A stretch of DNA of 64,000 nucleotides, from positions 5,146,001-5,210,000 of the forward strand of contig NC_135360.1 in NCBI RefSeq assembly GCF_051622035.1, in the 5' to 3' direction. A program made the position numbers and the translations under genes. The DNA comes from Arctopsyche grandis. Taxonomy: Eukaryota; Arthropoda; Insecta; Trichoptera; Hydropsychidae. Positions 57,951-64,000 of this stretch are shown here, piece by piece. Position 1 is the stretch's first letter; every line of letters begins with the position of its first letter. The notes under the pieces were generated by a model, which was not told the origin of the DNA, searched no databases, and saw only the letters and a list, made by a program, of their open reading frames with translations.

Positions 57951-58049
57951 TTTTCATTTTGAATTTTAGAACTGTTTTATATATTTGAATAAAGTGTCAT
58001 CTATACAAGATGTAAAAAAGCATTATCAAAAAAAAAAATCGTTGTAAAA

Positions 58050-58560
58050 ATGTATCACTAGATGTCACTCAAGTCGGTAAAGCAGCGCGCTGCACGCCGA
58101 TGTACGTCACTCGACAGTCAGTGATAGAGCGTTGAGGCTGGGTTTTGTGTCCAGTCGTCGTCTGTTTTTTGATCGGCAGAGTCGCGCAACACGGGCGTTT
58201 CCGGTCTAAAACCGAAACCATACACTTCCGGTTTGTTTCGCATTCACAACTTCCCGTTCTAGTCCCACGCCCTGTGACGTTTGCTCGAAAATGTCAACCC
58301 ATATATAAGTACGAGCGAGATGCATCCCGCACGCAAATTCGATCCGGGAAATTGATCTAGTGCAAATTTTCCGGTCGGGACTCCACTTCCGGTCGGGAAA
58401 ACCGCAATATTAATGCGCCCGGTCGTGGGTGCTGTTGCCCGGGCCCACCTCACTGAATATCGATTGCCCGTTTCAGTATTTATAGAAACGCATTGTTGTT
58501 TCCAACTGCAAAACATTGCAGTGACGTATCGCGATTGATTCCGTGTTTATTTTTGATTTA
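58050..58560. promoter_or_regulatory. GC-rich unique block with TATA box
   Basis: It has TATATAAG at 58302-58309, several CCGGTCGGGA-type words, CpG-rich runs, and TCAGT at about 58118. No open frame of interest. It could be the promoter of the gene whose first coding exon is at 61730 (plus strand, 3.4 kb downstream) or a far element of the protease homologue. Confidence 0.4.
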
Positions 58561-58845
58561 TTTATTTATTTGATTGGAAAAAAAGTAACGGTCGATTTAT
58601 GGCCGCGAACGAATTGTGCGTGTTTGTATTGTGTGGTAGTTCTGATAGTTTTGTTTGTATTAGAATTGTTACCATTTCGCTTTACATAGTTTTATTGCTA
58701 TTTGCTCGCTTGAGAAATATAACTTTTAATATTTCTAGACTATTTTCAGTTTTGACTTACTACAACATATTTCAAAGTACAAGTATGCACATATATAAGA
58801 AACCTATTTTTCAAAAGTCATTTATTTAATTTATAATTTGATTTA

Positions 58846-58920
58846 TTTTTCGACCATTGTGGCGCATTAGGGACTCCTGTAATGCTACAATGGTCCAAAC
58901 TTTAACTTAAATAAATAAAT
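58846..58920 (+). mobile_element. Retroposon 3' tail, hairpin type GACCATTGTGG
   Basis: Hairpin at 58852-58895 with loop CGCATTAGGGACTCCTGTAA, then an (AAAT)n tail. Confidence 0.75.
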
Positions 58921-59027
58921 TATTTTTCCATTTTCATGTCTTTTTCGACTCAAGAAGTAATGTTATGAATATACATACATAGGATACCCATTAGGACAAT
59001 CCCAAATAACTCGCAATAAATACTGTA

Positions 59028-59925
59028 CATTGCATATTATGAAGCATTAGAATTGTCGGACACAAGAACTCTAGAAATCGTCATTTTTTTTTTTGAGTAA
59101 AAAGGGTTAATTCATAACCAAAGATCGGCGTTTGGTCGATGCTTTTCGCATAAAAAATGGTTCACTATTGTCAACCGTTATTTTTTGCTCTCTTTCTTTG
59201 TACACAGTAAAAAAAGTTTTTTCTAAGAAGTTAGCAACTTCCCATGGTGAGTATCCGCTATATAGTCATGAGTAGAGGTAGGATAGTCACAGTGCTATCC
59301 ATTGTTCGGCAAACCTTTAACAATGCATTTACAACATTTGAACAATACGCGGCACCTTCTGGATCCGGGATTTAGTCATGAGTAGTCACCGGAGCCTGAG
59401 GGGGCCGTGTATTGTTCAAATGTTGTAAATGCATTGTTAAAGGTTTGCCGAACAATGGATAGCACTGTGACTAGCCTACCTCTAGTCATGAGTATAGATC
59501 ATCGGTGATTAGGACATGAATGAAAAATGACCACATAACACATTATGTCAATTGTTAACTTCATAAAAAACTTTTTTTTTTGCACTCTAGCTTTGTAGTT
59601 TGCCCTGTTTCCTGGAAAATATACCCAAAACGCCCTGTTTCCTGGAAAAAGCACGCTTCCGGTACTACCTCTAGTTATGAATAGCCTTCGGCGTTGGCTG
59701 GGTGCTTTTCAAATAAACAATAGACCGCTCCATTAGTGTACAAAGCAAGAGAGCAAATTAGTATGGTTGACAATAGTGAACCATTTTTGTGCGGAAAGCA
59801 TCGACCGAACGCCGATCTTTGGCTAAGAATAAGTTAACCCTTTTTACTCAAAACTAAAAAAAAACGGCGATTTCTTAAAGCTCTCGTGTCTGACAATTGT
59901 AACCTGCTTCATAATAATGTACATA
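59028..59925. mobile_element. Large foldback element with nested miniature elements
   Basis: The left arm (59028-59220) and right arm (59700-59925) are complements, including TATTATGAAGC, ATTGTC-GACAC and AACCATTTTT/CAATAGTGAACC blocks. Inside are the complete TAGAGGTAGG element 59273-59484 and a minus-strand piece of the same superfamily at 59575-59675. Confidence 0.82.
59273..59484. mobile_element. TAGAGGTAGG hAT-type miniature element, perfect 8-bp duplication
   Basis: The ends TAGAGGTAGGATAGTCACAG and CCTACCTCTA are flanked by GTCATGAG on both sides (59265-59272, 59485-59492). The arms extend to the ATTGTTAAAGGTTTGCCG region. Confidence 0.9.
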
Positions 59926-61130
59926 TATGTACTATGATAAAAATTTAAAGAAAAGTACCAATTAGTCCTAGTATTGTAATTGACAATTGACGCGATGCGA
60001 TACGTCACGTCGCTCCAGTATGCACCTGAAATATAAAGCATATACCATGCATGGCCACAAAAGCGATTTTTGCGCGGAGTTTATATTTTTGAACATTTTT
60101 TTTCCTTTCTTTTCCATCCTTTGAAAAGAATGAGAGAACAATATCAATTTCTTGTCTGTTATTCGTTCTTTATTGGTCGAAAAAAAAAGATTCACGGATT
60201 CACGACTGTATATATGTACATATGTACACTCAGGTATCTTTTTATGCGATAAGGGATACGGCATAAAAAAGATTTAGCTTCCTTAGAAAAAGTAGGGATG
60301 CATTCCATATTTTTTAATAAAGAGTAGGGATGCACTCCAATGTGCTGATCATTACAGTATAGAAAGGAGGGTGGATATCATTTTTCATGTGGACTTTCCA
60401 TTGTTTTCCTTCTCTGCTTTGTGTTGTTTTTCCTGTCCCGTCTTTTCTCGTATTGATCTACTGTTCCCCAGTGGTGTTTATTGTTTATGTAAACAAAAAC
60501 AATACTAACACCACATGGTATCTGTATTTTGGACACCGAAAGCAAAAATAAAAATAATACAATCATTACTTATTTGCTTTGCTGTCGTTTTTTTCCTGCT
60601 CCACTGTTCTTATCTATCTTATCGCGAATTCAAATCGACCGTTCGGTTCTAAAAGGGCCAATGTCGAATTTTATCTCGTGCCTTAATCTGAAACCGGTAT
60701 GGGTATATTGTTTTGTTAGAAGCACTTGACATTAAAAAACAAAACAATGGCCTTTTCGAAACACATTAACACGATTCGATCGTGAAGATTTTATTTAACA
60801 TATAATAGTAGACAAAAATATAAACCATGTAACTTAAAATGTGTTCTTGAATTTTAAAATTTAACTTATTTGTTGTGATTATAAACGAGCCCTTTAGTCC
60901 AGCGAGTCAGAGTGGCGACGCCTAAAGGTCGTTTTCAAAAGTTCGATAACTTCCGCTCGGTCTCTGACGTTGCAGTGCGCACCTAGTATGCGTGCGTCGT
61001 TCGATTTAGTCTCACAGAAAAAAGGAAGGGTCATGTACTAGTAAAAGGATATCTAGAATTTTATGCGCATATCTCATTTTTATTTTTCCACATTTGCAAA
61101 TTAAAAGTTAACACTTCTATCGTATGTTCT
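59926..61130. other. Intergenic sequence, nothing recognised
   Basis: Only short open frames. A block at 60895-61020 is somewhat richer in CG words but shows no feature that I can name. Confidence 0.4.
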
Positions 61131-61134
61131 ATCG

Positions 61135-61310
61135 CCTTCAACGCATCACGCCGTGAGTGTGACAATAATCGCGCCACGCCTACCTTGCACTCGAATGTAC
61201 TGATCATTCAGGGCTGTACCACAAACACACAGCGGATGGCCCACGTCAACAAATACATCTATGTCTGTGGATCGGAAACTGCAACGCATGCCGGGTTCAG
61301 CTAGTCTTTT
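61135..61310 (-). mobile_element. CTAGC-GAACC repeat, minus fragment
   Basis: Matches 9003-9360 in reverse (ACGCCTACCTTGCACTCGAA, GCATGCCGGGTTCAGCTAG) but lacks the hAT insertion. Confidence 0.75.
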
Positions 61311-61351
61311 ATTTAAAAATTAATATTTAATTGAACCGTACCGTTGAAGCG

Positions 61352-61650
61352 TACATGTATGTTTACTTGAGGTGTGCGTGCATTCGCACGGCACATCTCA
61401 GGTTTTGTTTCCTACCGCATGCGCGCTTTATGTGTTCATGCGTTGTTGTTAATTTTGTACTTGGTTATGTACAGTGTGGTTTTTTTTATTAGAACAGCGA
61501 TGTGCGGTTGTTCTTGTGCGATATTCATGAACAACCGTCTCGTTCTCCGACGAAAGGGTCTCTTGGACTGTATTCGTCGGGGGGGTGGTGGCCTCATGTT
61601 GAGGGCTTTAAGGGTCAAATTCCGTGACCTTTAAAGCGGGCTTAGAATTT
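61352..61650 (+). mobile_element. TAAGCCCGCTTTAAAGG element without microsatellite
   Basis: Same body as 43870-44187, ending GACCTTTAAAGCGGGCTTA, placed 80 bases before the acceptor of the last gene's exon. Confidence 0.78.
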
Positions 61651-61729
61651 AATTGAACCACTGGGCATTTTTACTAGTAAAACAATAAGAATCATTATTT
61701 ATATTCAACGAGTGTTTGTTTGTTTTCAG

Positions 61730-62394
61730 GTACTCCTCGGTCGGAAGAAGACTGTCAGTGCGTGCGCATGTGTGATGTTGAGTGAAAATTTGGCTATTTA
61801 AGCCGAGTGACGCCGGGCACAAATTGGATGGCGAGCGGCTGACAACGCCAGTAGATGCCTGTGAGGACAAGCTTCGTCTTATGACGGTTCGGAAGCTGCT
61901 GCTCTGCGGTGGCGGGCATGTTCTGCTTCGGCAGGAGGGCAGAGCGGCAGCCGGGGGCCGGGGTGGTCGCAGTAGCCCCACCGGGAGAGCCTCCGCCCCC
62001 CAAGGTAGTCAAGGAAGACTCGAGCGTCTCCAGCGACGGCAAGTTCGACCTGGCCACGGTGACGCCGAGGGAGTTTCCGCTAGCGCGTCTCAAATACATC
62101 GACAGCGATCGCAACGACGACGAAGACACCGACGATAATGTCGACGATGGCAACAACAGCGACGCCGACCCTGGTGAGGTCTTCCTCGTCGGTGTACCAC
62201 CCCCCCTGCCCAAGGGCAGGCTTGGTGTCGTGGATAGTCTGAGCTCCGAGGAGGACCCCATCAGTCCCAGAACTCTGGATGGGGGTGCTTCCTCGGCTTC
62301 CACGGCCGACATTGGACGATTGTTGTCGACGACTTCTTCTCACCACACGGCCAGCTTGGAGTCGACCAACAGCAACACTGATCTCACCAACTTG
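61730..62394 (+). CDS. First coding exon of an unrecognised acidic protein (coding from 61909; gene runs off the right edge)
   Basis: The exon begins after the acceptor TTGTTTTCAG at 61729. About 180 bases of leader precede the ATG at 61909, which opens a frame of 162 codons to a donor TTG/GTCAGT at 62394/62395, phase 0. The product starts MFCFGRRAERQ. It then has a Pro-rich patch (PPGEPPPPKVVKED), a segment with REFPLARLKYIDSD, an Asp/Asn-rich acidic run, another Pro patch and a Ser/Thr-rich end. No domain, signal peptide or membrane segment is visible, so this looks like the disordered N-terminus of a larger intracellular protein. I do not recognise the family. Sequence on both sides is repeat, so the sharp, GC-rich open block with matching splice sites is the main support. 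Confidence 0.66.
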
Positions 62395-62468
62395 GTCAGT
62401 ATCCAGTTATTTTGTCACTACTCAAAAACAAGTATGAAAGTGTGAAACGTTGTATGTATGTATACTCG

Positions 62469-62871
62469 CGGTCTCCGTGACGAGCCGGAATGTTAAATTA
62501 CAGAAAACGCAAATATCGGAAGGCAAAGATCGAAAATCGGAAGATCTTAAGTCGAAAGATCAAAAAAAAGGGTGCATGGTAAACGGTAAATACTCACGTA
62601 CATACTCACTTAATTTGCGCGAGCAGGGTACAACAGGAACAAAAGGAACACGCTTTTCCTCCCGTATTCTGCGCGCGCACATTAATACGGGAAGAAAAGC
62701 CTGTTCCTCTTGTTCCTGTTGTATCCTGTTCCCGCAAATTAAGTGAGTATGTACCGTTTACCATGCACCCTTTTTTCTGATCTTTCGATTTAAGATCCTT
62801 CGATTTTCGATCTTTGCCTTCCGATATTTGTGTTTTCTGTAATTTAACATTCTGGCTCGTCACGGAGACCG
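62469..62871. mobile_element. Foldback element, CGGTCTCCGTGACGAGCC ends
   Basis: A 400-base near-perfect palindrome. Each arm holds AAATATCGGAAGGCAAAGAT, GGGTGCATGGTAAACGG and ACAGGAACAAAAGGAACA-like modules. Confidence 0.88.
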
Positions 62872-63072
62872 ATTTGAGATAGTGTGCCAAGTTAAGAGGA
62901 AATCTGTGGAATACCATAGCGGATATACAAACATACATGCCGGGCGTTACCTGAACATTTTTGCATAAGAGTCCTTCAATTTTAGGCTCCGAGCCCTTCT
63001 AAAACCTATCTACGTTCTAATTTGTGGTACCGTGAGATAATTTACTATGAATTCGAAAGTTGTGGAATTGTA

Positions 63073-63671
63073 CAGCAAAGGTCGAAAATCGAAGGATCTT
63101 AAATCGAAAGATCAAAAAAAAGGGTGCATGGTAAACGGCACATACTCACGTACATACTCATTTAATTAGCGCGAGCAGGATACAACAGGAACAAGAGGAA
63201 CAGACTTTTCCTCCCGTATTAATGTGCGCGCGCAGAATACGGGAGGAAAAGCCTGTTCCTCTTGTTCCTGTTGTACCCTGCTCGCGCAAATTAAGTGAGT
63301 ATGTACCGTTTACCGTACACCATTGATGTATAATACACTAGATGGGCCCAGACGTGTTATTTTGGTCGGAGATCTTGTCTTCACTAACTGAGGGGTGCGG
63401 GGGGTTTAACTACCGGGGAAGTTGGGTTTTTTTCCCTACGACGCAGCGGTACCTACCTACCTACTAAGAGAAACTGTGCATGCGCCATATATTTTGCATG
63501 CGCCAAAAGGGAGACAAGTATAACATGTGAGGGCGGATCTAGTGTATTATACATCAATGCCGTGCACCCTTTTTTTTTTTGATCCTTCGACTTAAAATCT
63601 TTAGATTTTCGATCTTTGCCTTCCGATATTTGTGTTTTCTGTAATTTAACATTCTGGCTCGTCACGTAGAC
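63073..63671. mobile_element. Second foldback of the same family, split by a hAT-type element
   Basis: The left arm starts truncated near 63073 and the right arm ends GGCTCGTCACGTAGAC at 63671. The element at 63321-63559 is inserted in the right arm. Confidence 0.85.
63321..63559. mobile_element. hAT-type miniature element, CATTGATGTATAATACAC ends
   Basis: Copy of 49805-50054, with flanks CCGTACAC (63313-63320) and CCGTGCAC (63560-63567), one mismatch. Confidence 0.9.
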
Positions 63672-63849
63672 CCGTATACTCGAAATGGCGAGGAAACGAA
63701 ATACGCGAATGAGACAAGGGTAGTTGCCCAATTTAGAACGTAGATAAGGCTTGGAGACCAAAATCTAAGGATTGTTATTAAAAAGCGTACGGGTAATATA
63801 TGCTATGATATTCCACAGCTTTCTACTGGTTACACGACAATTGGTGCAA

Positions 63850-63995
63850 GGACAAAATGTTCAACGACAAAATGTACCCGAAAATTAGTGCACTGACAAA
63901 ATGTACCCGCGACAAAATGTACCCGCGACAAAATGTACCCGCGACAAAATGTTTAAGCGACAAAATGTTCAAAAATGTTCAAAATGTTCAACCGT
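63850..63995. repeat. Minisatellite, unit GACAAAATGTACCCGC (16 bases)
   Basis: About eight units, the middle ones exact, the last ones shortened to AAAATGTTC. The array may continue past the window edge. Confidence 0.88.
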
Positions 63996-64000
63996 ATCCA

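Noticed and set aside
63850-63995. CRISPR-like array
   Set aside because: The repeats are contiguous, without spacers, in a eukaryotic genome.

Overview
This is an AT-rich, intron- and transposon-rich stretch of an insect nuclear genome. Evidence for an insect: a many-fingered C2H2 protein of the Oaz/ZNF423/ZNF521 family, a secreted CLIP-domain serine protease homologue (an arthropod type of protein), canonical GT-AG introns, and a dense load of tRNA-derived SINEs, LINE fragments, hAT- and piggyBac-type miniature elements and TA/CA microsatellites. I cannot fix the insect order.

Layout. (1) 1-46.5 kb, + strand: the Oaz/ZNF423-like gene. Six coding exons are in the window (10029-10219, 34182-34324, 38660-38903, 40606-41490, 42890-43201, 44647-46227). 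All splice phases agree and give 1117 residues with about 26 zinc fingers. The N-terminal exon(s) lie to the left, outside the window or unrecognised. Intron 10220-34181 is about 24 kb, filled with nested repeats and a few GC-richer non-repeat blocks that may be regulatory. (2) 47.1-53.3 kb, - strand: a seven-exon gene for a 525-residue secreted CLIP-domain serine protease homologue, convergent with the zinc finger gene. It has a signal peptide, a long Pro/Thr-rich linker, two dibasic cleavage sites, a six-Cys clip domain and a chymotrypsin fold whose catalytic Ser is Gly. (3) 53.5-61.7 kb: intergenic, with foldback elements and a GC-rich TATA-containing block near 58.3 kb. (4) 61.73-62.39 kb, + strand: the first coding exon of an unrecognised acidic protein, with five upstream ATGs in its leader; the gene continues past the right edge.

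The repeats are the most informative part. SINEs and LINE fragments share a 3' terminal hairpin whose loop core (CGCATT ... CTGTAAT) is kept while the stem exists in at least four different, internally complementary versions. Several hAT-type elements have readable 8-bp target duplications. Two piggyBac-type elements abut at one TTAA, and one of them has grown a ~500-bp TA microsatellite. Foldback families share exchangeable modules. Two diverged tandem arrays (about 220-bp and 280-bp units) occupy part of the large intron.

The genes do not form a pathway: one is a nuclear transcription factor, one a secreted immune/protease-cascade cofactor-like protein, and one unknown.
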